A DNA stretch of 64,000 nt from Trichobilharzia szidati (lineage: Eukaryota; Platyhelminthes; Trematoda; Strigeidida; Schistosomatidae): assembly GCA_944472155.2 (NCBI GenBank), contig OX235273.1:32523204-32587203 (forward strand), written 5' to 3'. The notes beneath the pieces are model-generated. The model did not search any database and was not told where the DNA came from. It saw nothing but the letters and a program-made list of their open reading frames with translations. A program made the translations under genes and the position numbers. How positions within the stretch are numbered: position 1 is the first letter of the stretch; every line of letters starts with the position of its first letter. Shown here one piece after another: positions 25,330 to 36,010 of this stretch.

Positions 25330-27180
25330 ACAGTTTTGGCCTATGCTTAGACATCCTGGTTGTCGGAGAAAGTCGAGACATTTATCCATTAGGCGTGTCT
25401 ATCACAGATTTAGGTTTGTTTTCATTTGTTGGAATATTTAAGTGATTTATTACTTTGCACGCGAGATATGTTCTATCTTTAAATCATCCCATGTAAAACT
25501 TTCTTGCAAAATACTCTCTAAATTTAGTCACTCACTTCTGAATATCCGTCCATCAAAGAGCCTGTCAACACATACGCGAGATATTTCTCTTGGAAAAAAA
25601 ATTAGTTAATTGAATAAAATTATGTGTAGAAAGGACAACAAATTTCCTTAAATCTACAGTCTGCTTATTTCATGCATGTTTTAGTCCCATTTTCATTCTT
25701 TGTAAACTATGCACATGGATATGGAATTCACCTGTTTCCACCTGCTAATTACAGTCAGTAATCAGACGACACTATGTGATTCATTTGATATCACTGAAAT
25801 AAGAAAACGGAAGTTTTTATCCTTCAATGACGGAAACACAAGGGTACCAGTCTGAATGTAGGGAACCAGTCGCTGCTAACAAAAGAATACCGGAAAGCGA
25901 AAGACACTTTATACTACAAAATGTGTGTTGAGTATTGAGTAGCTATAATAGCATATTAAAATAACCTCAGCAATGCCCTTAGATAGACATATAATGTCAG
26001 AGTTTCTCACTTGCAAAAGAACTACTATATAATTGTTCTAGTTAAGGGAACAACCACAGTAAATATTATCTGTGACGAATGAAACAGAATATTCGAAACA
26101 AGGTGGTGTCAAATCTCCGTCGGTAAGAATCTAATACTTTTTGTTAACAGTCCAATGTCAAACAGTCCCCACGACATAACATTCAATTAATTCATACAAA
26201 ATATCAGTCGGAGAACAACACGTCATCACCGATGGTCAAGCACTAAAAATGAGGAATAGCATTCAAGGACAAACAGAGACCAATCATGGGGATTGGATCA
26301 GAAGTATGCTTGAACACACTGGGAGGATGATACACGCGTAAATAATTACATCACTAGGTGGCATACTCAAATCAGCAATAATATTGTGTATTCTCAGTTA
26401 GGGAGGGATTTTCCGATCAACTATTCCTCTAAATAACCTTTCTGGTATTTTATTGACAATGTTCAGTAAGTCTCATAAACACCATTTTTCTATCTTATCC
26501 CTTCCACTATACACACTGGTTCAACAAAGTCAACCTGCATGTAATGACTTTCATTTAATAAACTGTGATACTTTCTACATATTCCAACATGGACATTTTC
26601 AAATAGTACTCTTTACAAAGTTCAACAGTTGGTCTGAAATTAGCTTCAATTTAATGACCTGACACAGAATTAACTTTGAACAGTATTTCTGGAAAACCTT
26701 TTTCTCTTTGCCTAAAGGTTACGAATTATTCTGATTCCTTTCTTGGATGTTTTTCAGTAGGAATGACCAATTTCCTCACACTATCTCTGACCACAACGTG
26801 CTATTGCATGAATAATATGAGCACCGCTTCCTAGTCACTCTGATTCTGTGTTGCAACTTTACACTTTCAGGTTTGCATTCTTGCGTTACAGTCCGTAAGA
26901 AGAAACGTATTTATTATATAACAATCTTCACATAATATCTAGCAATACTTGTCTGATGATACAGTTCTATGTGCTAATGAAGGCACATTAAATTCAGACT
27001 GACAGATACTCTAGTTAACTAATGTGGTGTACAAGGCCTAATTTCCAGGCCTTCTGTGATTGCAAATACGAGTTTTTATTTGCAACACGCAATCGTAGTA
27101 CTGATTTCGAGTAAGGCATGTGAAAGTTAAATGCATTTATTTCAAGTGATTGAAGTCTCGGTTCTTAGTATTCTGTGTCT
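25330..27180 (+). repeat. Old, diverged copy of the 1.9-kb unknown repeat
   Basis: Collinear with 49850-51300. Matching landmarks include CATTAGGCGTG...TATC.CAGAT (25390 and 49890), TACTCTCTAAATTT (25511 and 50006), ATGAATA.TATGA (26810 and 50915), a run from ATGTGCTAAT.GAGGCAC through TTTCGAGTAAGGCATG (26970-27120 and 51090-51235), and GTTCTTAGTATT at the end. It differs by many substitutions and about 400 bp of indels, so it is much older than the inverted pair. The 79-codon frame of the young copies is not intact here. Confidence 0.75.
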
Positions 27181-28540
27181 CAAATGAATTCGACAACCGC
27201 TTCATTTCATGGTTATGTTAAAGCACTCCCCCCGACTTCCCAGCAGACATCACTTTCTTTTAATCGAGTCTTGTTAATCTGCTGTAGTAAATGCTTTTTA
27301 ATAGTCATACCTACCCATCAGGCTACAGAGTTGAACATATCAACATTGCATCTCCAGGGCTTAACTCTAGTATTTATGGTCTATTGCAACAGAAAGGCTT
27401 CATTTCCACTGGCGCCCTAGTAGTCATCATTTAAATTGGTATTTGAGCGGTCTGCCTTTACACAATTCTGATTACAACTGTCATATTCAATAGGCGAGTA
27501 GACCGAACTACACTTCTGTCAAGATAGAGAAACCGAAGCAATTAAATCAAGCCTTCCTTTCTGTAGTAATAGTATGAAAATAAGCTCAAAACACTGGTCA
27601 CTTGAAAATGTAGCCGGCCTTTAGATATGGTGTAAAGATAAATGAGATTGAAAATTTTCAAAGAGGGTCAGAATTATACTACACTTTCCTTGGTTTATTC
27701 TCACCTTCTACGTGGTTCATCTCTGACTGATAATCTTTGTTGGAATCGCTTGTGTAAACAAGAGTTCAGCTCAATTCTTCATGCTTTCTAAAATGAATTC
27801 AGATATCTATAGGTATGACTGCCATAAGTATAGAAAAATAATTGCTGGATTAAGTGAAAATATTTTCTTTCTGAAACTCTGTTCTGTTATTTTGTGCAAA
27901 CTTGAAGATACAAAACGATGCTGAGTTTCGAATCATTTCAGTGTGTTTCTTACAAGGTAACTGGTAATTGTGGTCAACACTAACAACGTCAACATATCTA
28001 ACATTCAGCGTGAACACAGGATAACAAGATTTTCTAATAATTTTCGGAAGACTTTCAGTAAATTGGAATAGCTTGGATAGTTGTTGTAAGTTAAATATTT
28101 TAATTAAAACATCACTAAAATATTACGCCTTTCACATTTCTATTACTTAATTATACTCATAAAGACTGGGTCACGAAATCATGCACTTGGCTATTAACGA
28201 GAACAGTATACATTTTCAGTGATTCAAATGATAGAAAAGTGTTTATAATCGTTTTCGTGATGCAAGAGATATTTTCAAGGTTTTCCCAGCCACAAGAAAT
28301 GAGAAATATTTTCACAGGAGTTTTTTTGCGTTAAATGATGGACCGCATAATGAGAGACAGTTTGTAAACATTTTCGTAATAGATTTCACTATCCATCAAA
28401 TCTTAACTACATAATTTATTGCTAGGCACATAGACAGAGATCTGGGAAGAAATCACACGGAAGCAATCTAATTTATCGCGATTGCTTAATACAGACACTA
28501 AGTAATTTTATTAAAGAAAAGTAGTAACTTGCGAAGATGA
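27181..28540. other. No gene recognised
   Basis: AT-rich; short frames only. If the PHD frame at 28658-28948 (minus) is a spliced exon, its next exon would lie in this direction, but I could not identify one. Confidence 0.4.
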
Positions 28541-28657
28541 TCATTGTTTCAAAAACCTGTTAATTTCGAAGTGAAATGCAATAAAGACAGACAAATTACA
28601 AATAAAATCAGTAGAAGTAGTAGCCGCTGATGTGATAACATTCATGATGGTACTTAC

Positions 28658-28948
28658 TGCGTTATCTTCAGACGGACAGTCCCCGTAACTCTTACTAGCC
28701 ACGTTATCATCAGAAAGTTCCATGGCTTTAGACAGTAGTTCGTGAGCCTCCCTTATTAAAGTCATCTTTTGGGAGCAACACATTCTGCACATCCAGTGGG
28801 ATGTTGGAGCACTACAACGTTTGTATGCAGCTGGACGTAATCCAGTACACATCTTATGATACCCCTTTTTACTGTTATTACACTGTATTCCATCATCTAC
28901 CAAAAAGTAACACTCCGCCCTATTACATTTATGTGTAACTTTTGACAT
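28658..28948 (-). CDS. PHD-finger protein, first exon or retrotransposon ORF1 fragment
   Basis: From the ATG at 28948 the frame gives 97 codons to a strong donor (GCA then GTAAGTA, donor at 28657-28651), ending exactly in phase 0. The zinc-binding pattern is C8...C13, C23...C33-like spacing (HKCNRAEC, then GIQCNN, YHKMC, then HWMCRMCC). This fits a PHD finger, including the conserved W two before the last Cys pair, though one usual Cys of the GIQC..C pair reads Ser. The open frame runs on to 28541 for 38 more codons of unremarkable sequence, which looks like intron read-through. PHD fingers bind histone tails in chromatin proteins and also occur in ORF1 of CR1-like retrotransposons. I cannot tell which this is. 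Confidence 0.5.
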
Positions 28949-30060
28949 AATGAACTTCTACTGGAACAGCCAAGACAATTTACACAATATAGTCAATATA
29001 AGTGGGTAAAATCAAAACTTAACCGACAAAGTAAAGACAAAGTTTTAAAAAATGTTCTTGAAGTGAATAACACAACAAAAACAGCGATATGTCAAAAACG
29101 TGAAAAAACCTGAAAAAAGCACTCCCTTTTCCAAACAGCGCGCCCAACTGTTCTTCCTTCTACACACTCATCATCTTCACACATTATCTTGTCAAATATT
29201 TCTCCACATCAATGTGATTCTTCATTGTACATCTTCATCGCCTACAAGTTGATGCATAACTACAATGAATTGAAGAGACAGAGAGAGCGGAGACAGGGTT
29301 TGAAACAGAGACAGAGAACAGGAAGGATGTGGTGAGTGTGTGAATAGCTTGTCGATGAATGTGAGATGTAGAGAGGAAGCGACAGAGCAGTCAATGTGTG
29401 TGTATGTGTGTGTGTGAATGTGAGATTGATTCACAGCTCTGGAATGCATCCGATTTATACTAGAATTATTAAGACTGTCTGTTCCCAGATTTCGCTGAGA
29501 ATTTTCACACAGCCAGCTAGCCAGCTAGCCCACTCCGAGCCAGCTAGCCAGCTATCTCACTTTGTCCGCCGAATAACGCCGACTAAGCAAAGTTTGCATT
29601 TAAGAATTGCAGAATGCAAAGTGCTTTCCAATTTATGCATGTCAGTCAACCAGTCAATTGAAGCTATTCCAAAGTGGGGATTAAGACACATGCATCGACC
29701 CATCAACTAAATGAATAACCAACGAGCTGAGGAACTACTAATCAACCAACGGACGGAAGGACGGACGGACGAACCAACCCACTTACCAACCAATCAACAA
29801 ACCAGATGCAATGACGGACTGAGTCGCAAATACAAGGATGACTTATTTGTTGATCACATAGTGAATAGGTGAAAGGGAAAAACGAATTGCCAGTCAGGCA
29901 GGCAGGCGAGTGAGCGAGCGAGCGATTCAGCCACCTGGTGAACAAGTCATCGATCTTCCAAACGAGTGAGGAGCGGTCGATCGTTCGAGTGAGCATATCA
30001 ATCAAACCATTTCACATTACGCGTACTCATTGATTCTGCTGATTGATTGATTACTGATCA
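28949..30060. other. Upstream region rich in short tandem repeats
   Basis: Contains TGTG-rich sequence (29393-29420), AGCCAGCT repeats (29510-29560), GGACGGAC/ACCAACC-type tracts (29750-29800) and GCGAGCGA/CAGGCAGG tracts (29890-29930). The frames here are read-throughs of repeats. It lies directly 5' of the small secreted-peptide gene. Confidence 0.6.
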
Positions 30061-30063
30061 GCT

Positions 30064-30112
30064 GACTTCGAGTGTGACCACGGGTTCGCTCGACTTCGAG
30101 GTTAACTTCGAG
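30064..30112 (+). promoter_or_regulatory. Three ACTTCGAG-type motifs upstream of TATA
   Basis: GACTTCGAG at 30064-30072, GACTTCGAG at 30092-30100 and AACTTCGAG at 30104-30112, all in the same orientation; the last ends 3 bases before the TATA box. Position and repetition suggest binding sites for a transcription factor. The factor is unknown. Confidence 0.45.
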
Positions 30113-30115
30113 GAG

Positions 30116-30122
30116 TATAAAA
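30116..30122 (+). promoter_or_regulatory. TATA box of the secreted-peptide gene
   Basis: TATAAAA preceded by GGAG. An initiator-like TCAGCTT lies at 30143-30149, about 27 bases downstream, giving a predicted 5' UTR of about 45 bases to the ATG at 30187. Confidence 0.65.
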
Positions 30123-30186
30123 AGCACGGTGTATGTGAGTAGTCAGCTTCAAGTTGACAGTAAACAGTTCTTCACAGTAAACGACA

Positions 30187-30794
30187 ATGCAGATGTTCAC
30201 TGTATGTTAGAATACTCTAGTTGTATAATATTGTATGCCTTCCTTCCTTCCTGATGGGCATTTTCATTTCAGCTCGTCTTAGTTGTACTCGTTGCATCAC
30301 TGGGATTCGAAATGGGAGGTAAGTCTTCCTCCTGCGTCTCCTCCTTCTCCTCCTGCTCCTCTTCCTACTCCACGTCATCATCAACATCAACGTCATGACC
30401 ATGATCACTCGTTGACATAAAAGAAGAGATAGACAATGCAGACAGACAAATAACACATTCACTCAGTAGAAATGATGTCATTACATGCTACCTCAGTTGA
30501 TGAGACAATGAATGAAGGAGTGAGTGAGTTGGTGATAGAGTCAGTGAGTGAGTGAGTGAATGTATGAAGCAAGTAATGACTGAGTATTTAATTGTGGTGT
30601 TTTGTTGTTTTGTGATTTCAGTTATTGCAGGTCCAGTTCCAGAACCAGCAGCGGCAGCGGCAGCAGCAGCAAACAGTGGTTGTCCTGGCTGTCCTGGTGG
30701 ATGCCCTAAATGCCGTGGAGGGTGTTGTGGATGCCGTGGATGCCGAGGTGGAAATTGTCCAGGAGGCTGCTGTAAAGGCTGCCGAAGACATTAA
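30187..30794 (+). CDS. Small secreted Cys/Gly-rich peptide, three exons (30187-30201, 30273-30318, 30622-30794)
   Basis: The exons are 15, 46 and 173 coding bases and join in frame to exactly 78 codons. All boundaries are GT-AG (GTATGT...TTTCAG and GTAAGT...TTTCAG). The 77-residue product has a hydrophobic signal peptide (about residues 4-23, with VIA then G as a good cleavage site), a PVPEP segment, eight Ala, then residues 41-74 with 12 Cys and many Gly. Four CxxC pairs are visible: CPGC, CPKC, CRGC and CKGC. It ends CRRH. A TATA box lies 71 bases before the ATG, and AATAAA at 30948. Function is unknown; metal binding or a disulfide-knotted secreted peptide would fit the CxxC pattern. The very small first exons recall the micro-exon secreted genes of schistosomes, but exon 2 (46 bases) is not a multiple of three, so it is not a classical member. 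The splice model is inferred from sequence only. Confidence 0.75.
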
Positions 30795-30947
30795 ACATTA
30801 ACGCAGCAGACATCAGTTGACTAATTAAACAGAACACCTCATTATTCATACAAGCTTTCCTGCGTGAAGAAAATCCTGTCATCATTGATCTGAAGACGGT
30901 GGACAATGTGTACTTTTAGATAGATATCCTCTGTACAACTTACTAAT

Positions 30948-30953
30948 AATAAA
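30948..30953 (+). terminator. Poly(A) signal of the secreted-peptide gene
   Basis: Canonical AATAAA 154 bases after the stop codon, giving a 3' UTR of about 170-180 bases. Confidence 0.6.
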
Positions 30954-30974
30954 TACACTTGCATTATTCAAATC

Positions 30975-32280
30975 ACACCTTTCAGACTTCTTCCTCGTTT
31001 TCAGTCAATTGTCTGTCAATCAGCGAAGCTCTGATTCTCCCCTCCCCTCCCCTCACCTCACCTCGCCTCCCGCTCACCGAAATCAGCCTCCAACCATCTT
31101 GTGTAAATTCCTCTGTGTGTCAACCAGATACTTCGTCGCTTCATCGGTTGGTCATTTAGTCAGTGAGACAGTTCGTCAGGCTGTTGGCCAGTCGAGTAGG
31201 CGGGCAGTCAGCCAGTGTGAGAGGGAGAGAGAGAGAAAGCCAGTAAGTGGCTAAGTAAGTAAGTAAGGGAGGGAGTGAGTCAGTGAGGGAGTTGGTCAGC
31301 TAGGCAGTGAATGATGTGGCGTGTTGATTTCTGCCAGTTGAATTGAGGCGTAAATCTCTGCTGAATGGAATTTAAAGCATACGAAAATATGATTCAGATA
31401 TTCACGCAAATAAACCAGCATCCATCCATCCAAAATGGTCAGTCAGCCATTCAGTAGTCAGGCAGGCAGGCAGGCAGGCAGGCAGTCAGTCAGTAAGCAC
31501 GTAATCAAGTCAGTAAAACAGTAATTGAGTAAGGAAGCCAGCCAGCCAGCCAGCAAGCAAGCAAGTGATTATGCAAGTAACTACGTAATGAAATGTCCAG
31601 ATTTTTAATAGAGCACTTATTTCACTGAGTAATGATTGCGTGAATTAGGTAGGTGCTTGTTTAGTTGAACACGTCTTCAGCGAGTGATGTTCACGTGAAC
31701 ACACTACTCATTATCACTTGTTTAGAGGCTGACGGTGTTGACGTTCACGGATAGTACGAAGTAAACTATACTAAGGCAAGATCTAATACCCACCCACAAC
31801 TTTCATAGTATTCGTTCCGCGTAGACCGAAGACAAAGCAAAACACCCCAATGGGTGATCGTCCAAATTACGAGATACATTTCGGGACGAAATCTGAGTGA
31901 GAGATGATTGCTTAGCTGGCTGGCTGGCTAGGGATCGTGCACGAAGGTGACACGACGGAGTACCAAATGGCGTGGATGGATGCTTCACCGGAAGCCTTCA
32001 GATAAACAATCGTCGACTTGAACAGTCACAGTCAGCATCCAATGTTCAGTGATGATTGCTGTGGTCAAAACATTTGGGGAATTATTTACCGGTACACTTG
32101 TTTTCCGGCCCGCCCCGTCTCTCTCTCTCTCCCTCTCTCTCTCTCCTCTGTCACTCTCTTCTTCTCATTCAGGTGAAAATGTCTAATTCTAGTTCTCTTA
32201 ATTGATTAATCAACTGATTAATTAATTAGTTAGCTAATTAATTCATTAATTATTTAATTAATTAACGCATTATTTCCAGG
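30975..32280. repeat. Island of tetranucleotide and simple repeats
   Basis: CTCCC/CTCAC tracts (31038-31075), AAGT tracts (31250-31265), (GGCA)n then (GTCA)n at 31462-31495, (AGCC)n at 31538-31552, (GGCT)n at 31915-31930, (CT)n at 32115-32150 and TTAA-rich sequence at 32196-32270. No gene seen. It flanks the secreted-peptide gene on its 3' side, as the 29.4-30.0 kb tracts do on the 5' side. Confidence 0.8.
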
Positions 32281-32495
32281 CCTGCTGTCTGATTATTATC
32301 ATTATTGTTATTATTAATGATATTTTTGAATGAATGAATGCATGAATGAAAAATTGTATTTAAAGGGTAGTTGTATTTCGATCTTCGCGAATTCCCGTTC
32401 TCTGGTGTGAATTTCGCTCACTATTCTCCTACCACACGACTAATTTCTACTCCAACATAGAATCTCTCTTCTTCCTCGTGTCTTGTCATCCTGCC

Positions 32496-32502
32496 TATAA
32501 AA
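32496..32502 (+). promoter_or_regulatory. Candidate second TATA box
   Basis: TATAAAA in the context CTGCCTATAAAACCG, followed 25-30 bases later by ACTCACTCACTTCGG, an initiator-like stretch. No convincing exon could be assembled downstream, so it is only a candidate. Confidence 0.3.
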
Positions 32503-35500
32503 CCGAATGTGACTAGTACTCACTCACTTCGGACCGATTCTACCACCGATTAAGATCCACTAACTAACTAACTAGAAAAGAGTAGGAAATATCCTGTTTA
32601 TTTAAATACCCTACGCTTATGCATATGTATAGAAAGATAGATATATAATAAATGTACATACAAACACACATACACATGCACATGCACATAAGGATATGTG
32701 CACCTATACATACGTTGATTCACATACAAGATGAAGTCACTGACACACTGAATTCTCTGCAGACTCACACTTTCAATGAGGTTCAAACGATCCACATCTC
32801 CTTCCCTCGCTCTCTCTCCTGTTGTCCATCGCTGGCATGCTGATTCTCTTGCTCACTCGCTGTCGCTCAGACACACACTGATTGACACTTACAGAATCAT
32901 TGTAATTCTTATGTATTTTTTATTCTAACAGTTTAATCTCGACATTGACCACTCTTGTAACTGTCAGAACATCTTTCACTTATTTCATTTTCACATGCTA
33001 TGCAAGATCGATTTGTTTCCCACAGTACAATTTAGTTACAAAGAATAAATAATTGCGTCCTCCTCACAGCAAACCACTGAAAGCCTAATCATTACTGAGG
33101 GTCGTTGTGGATATTCCACCCAGGTTTAGGATGATTCATTTGTTTATAGGGGAAAAATAACTTGTTCCTACAAGATTACACAGCCTCAGAGGTGAGTTTA
33201 ACGTCATGTGCATGAACAGCTTGTATGCCACCTATCACCTCGCTGAACTATGCAGTTACATGGGATTAAGAGCAATTTTCGATTCGGACAATACTATCCT
33301 ACTGCTTGTGAAGAGGCTAGCACTATTTCAATGCATTTCAATCCGCACAGAATTCGCCTAGGGGCGAACCTATGTGTATTATAGCACTGAGTATATAGAT
33401 TCAAATTCATTTCCACACAGAAAGCCTGACCACCTTTCCGGTACTTCTGTGCCAGCTTACTAAGATGTGATTCACTCTAACACCTCCTGCTCTTCTATTT
33501 AAGTGTCCCTCAAGGTAAGTACAAACAAAAATATTTCATCACAGCTCATTTCACTACTATTCCCTGGAATTCAAATAAGGCATGAAGTGTGATTTGTTCT
33601 TGTTCCCCAAATGACTAGAAGGGGTAAGCATCCTTCTCACTATGGTATCAGTGTCTATAAACTAAGGAATCGTCAGTTTTAGGCGTATACATAACTGAAT
33701 CGATTAACTGTAACATTGTATTATATAATAAAAAACGGAAATAATCCCTAGTTCAAATGTTCTAGTACAATACTTGAGTGAATCAAATGAACAGGACTTA
33801 GTTGATATGAACAACATTTTCTCTGAATTCTCTTGCATAATCTTCAGAACTCAATACATAACGATATAGGTGTATGTATATTCCAGTGATTAACTTTGTG
33901 AATGACTTCTAATTACTAATGTATACGAGTAATGGATTGTTTCAATTTCTTACGTTTTGTGTTGGCTTTTCTATTCACGATGTTTCGAGGATGAGTTAGC
34001 CTTCAGACACATTCTAAATAAGGCATTGAATATTTGAACTAAAGAGAAGCCAAACTTTAGTGATACACTCCCCCAGAACCACCTTAACTTTTCGTCGAGA
34101 AGGAACAAGTCACTTAATGAAATCGGAGTAATTTGAATGAAACTATGAACCATCGATTTTCATCGCACATTCAACACCATAATCTCTTTCCAAAACCTCC
34201 GCACCTAGTGTTCAAGTCCAGTGAATCCTACTCAGTTACTCTCATCATGATATTCCACATTAGATGCGTTTATTTGGAAAGTGAAGTGGCGTCTTGCAAC
34301 ATATGTTGATATAGTGTAAATAACTAGTGCTCCTGGAGAACTTGGTAGGCCGAAAACCTCTAGTGATGATCTCTGTGTTTAAGTCAATATAGTCACTGTA
34401 ATCTAAACAGTTTACGGTCACTGAAGCAAGTTTGATGGTTAGGTTATGAGATCTGACTTGAGTATTATCGACAGCTCACAGATGTTGTTGTCTTCATCTC
34501 CAGTGTACATAGTTACAACTCACTTCCACATAATTGCATATCCCATTTGTATTAGTGCCCATATGGAAAGTGAATCACTCATCTTCTCTTCTATGAGAAC
34601 CATACTTTACTGGCTAAACGCTCGGGTAAGTTATTTTGCCGTATTGACATTCACATCACTTTCTTTCCCTTCTTTCCGTTATTTCATGTGCACGTGATTT
34701 TTCTCAATTACGCATGTTTCTGGTAATTTTAAATTTGTGGCTTAAAGTAACCCACGTAAATGTGAAACCATTTCTACTAATTCATATCAGTTCTCTCAAT
34801 TACAATGAGCGGAGATCTCCTTTTGTTCTCCACTACTGTGGAAATCACTGAATTATATTCTCAAGGAACCACTGGTTATACACAGTATCAGATAATTTCT
34901 CATACACGTAGGTGATTGTTTTGTGGCTGAGACTAATTCTTTAAACCTTTTCCTTATATTTGCACGATACATGAATCAACATAACACACCCATTAACTTG
35001 GTATAAGTAGTCATTCATATATATCAACGAAATCTTCGCAGATGCAAGATAAAACTAAGGTCTGTGCAAACAAACGTGCAGTTGGAAGTACATTGAGGTG
35101 ACCACCTTTCATTAGTACTCATTGGTTTCTTCACAACTCCGTAAAAACTCGACCGTCGTTCTAAGTATCACTCCTTAATAGTCTAAAAGTCAAATACTGT
35201 CGATCTATAGTGCAGTCGACACCAATCGTTCAAACCAACTCTTTTGCCCAGCAATCGCTTGTTATGTTTCGTCTATACATAAACATTATAAATATGTGGT
35301 GGATAATGAGTAAACAAATGTGATCCTCTGTACACAGCGTACCGCAAGCCCGTTCACCTACCAACCATTGCACATTGCGGAATCTCTGTTTACTCATGAA
35401 GAAATCAAATGCTAATCAGCAATTTACCAATATGTGTGGACCATTATATCCTGGAATCCTCGATAAGTTCGTATGGATATTCATCTAGTTTTATCTCTTC

Positions 35501-36010
35501 TCTTCTTAAGTGTAATGATTACCTCAGTTTTGACCTGTCATCTTTCTTCAGAGATGAGGCCATCAGTGATTGAAAGAACTTAAAGGATCATTCAAGGGAA
35601 AGTTTCGCCAGGCTCTACTATCCCTTAGCTGTTTGTAATTCAAGCTGATTGAGTAGTGGCTCACTGTGAGAGTTCCTCTTTACTCAACCATCTGTGTGTA
35701 AGTTTGGCCTGTTCGACGTCCGCATGAATACACTGTCATTGATATAACATGCTGAGTACCAGAGGAAAATCACGAAGCATTTAACTAACTAACTAACTAA
35801 CCAGTTTGTAGAGTTTGGGACGTCAGCCAATATTTGTAGCCGACTGTCCCGTGCTCAAATATTACGCCCTGAAGTGTCTTTACTAGCATTCTTCCAAGTC
35901 ATTCGGGCAATGAACTGATCAACATGTGCACATGATGGAGGCCCTTTTTACGACTTCACCAGTAAACACAGTCTCTAACTGATTATTTTTCGTACATTTT
36001 AATTCAAGTT
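32503..36010. other. No gene recognised
   Basis: Contains a CA/TA-rich stretch (32640-32730) and a (TAAC)n run (35784-35801). Otherwise short frames only, with no identifiable domain. Confidence 0.45.

Noticed and set aside
30217..30462. 81-codon minus-strand frame with an Arg run
   Set aside because: Antisense of a CTC/CTT-rich intron tract in the secreted-peptide gene.
29500..31560. CRISPR-like array
   Set aside because: The repeats are short tandem tetranucleotides without unique spacers, in a eukaryotic context.
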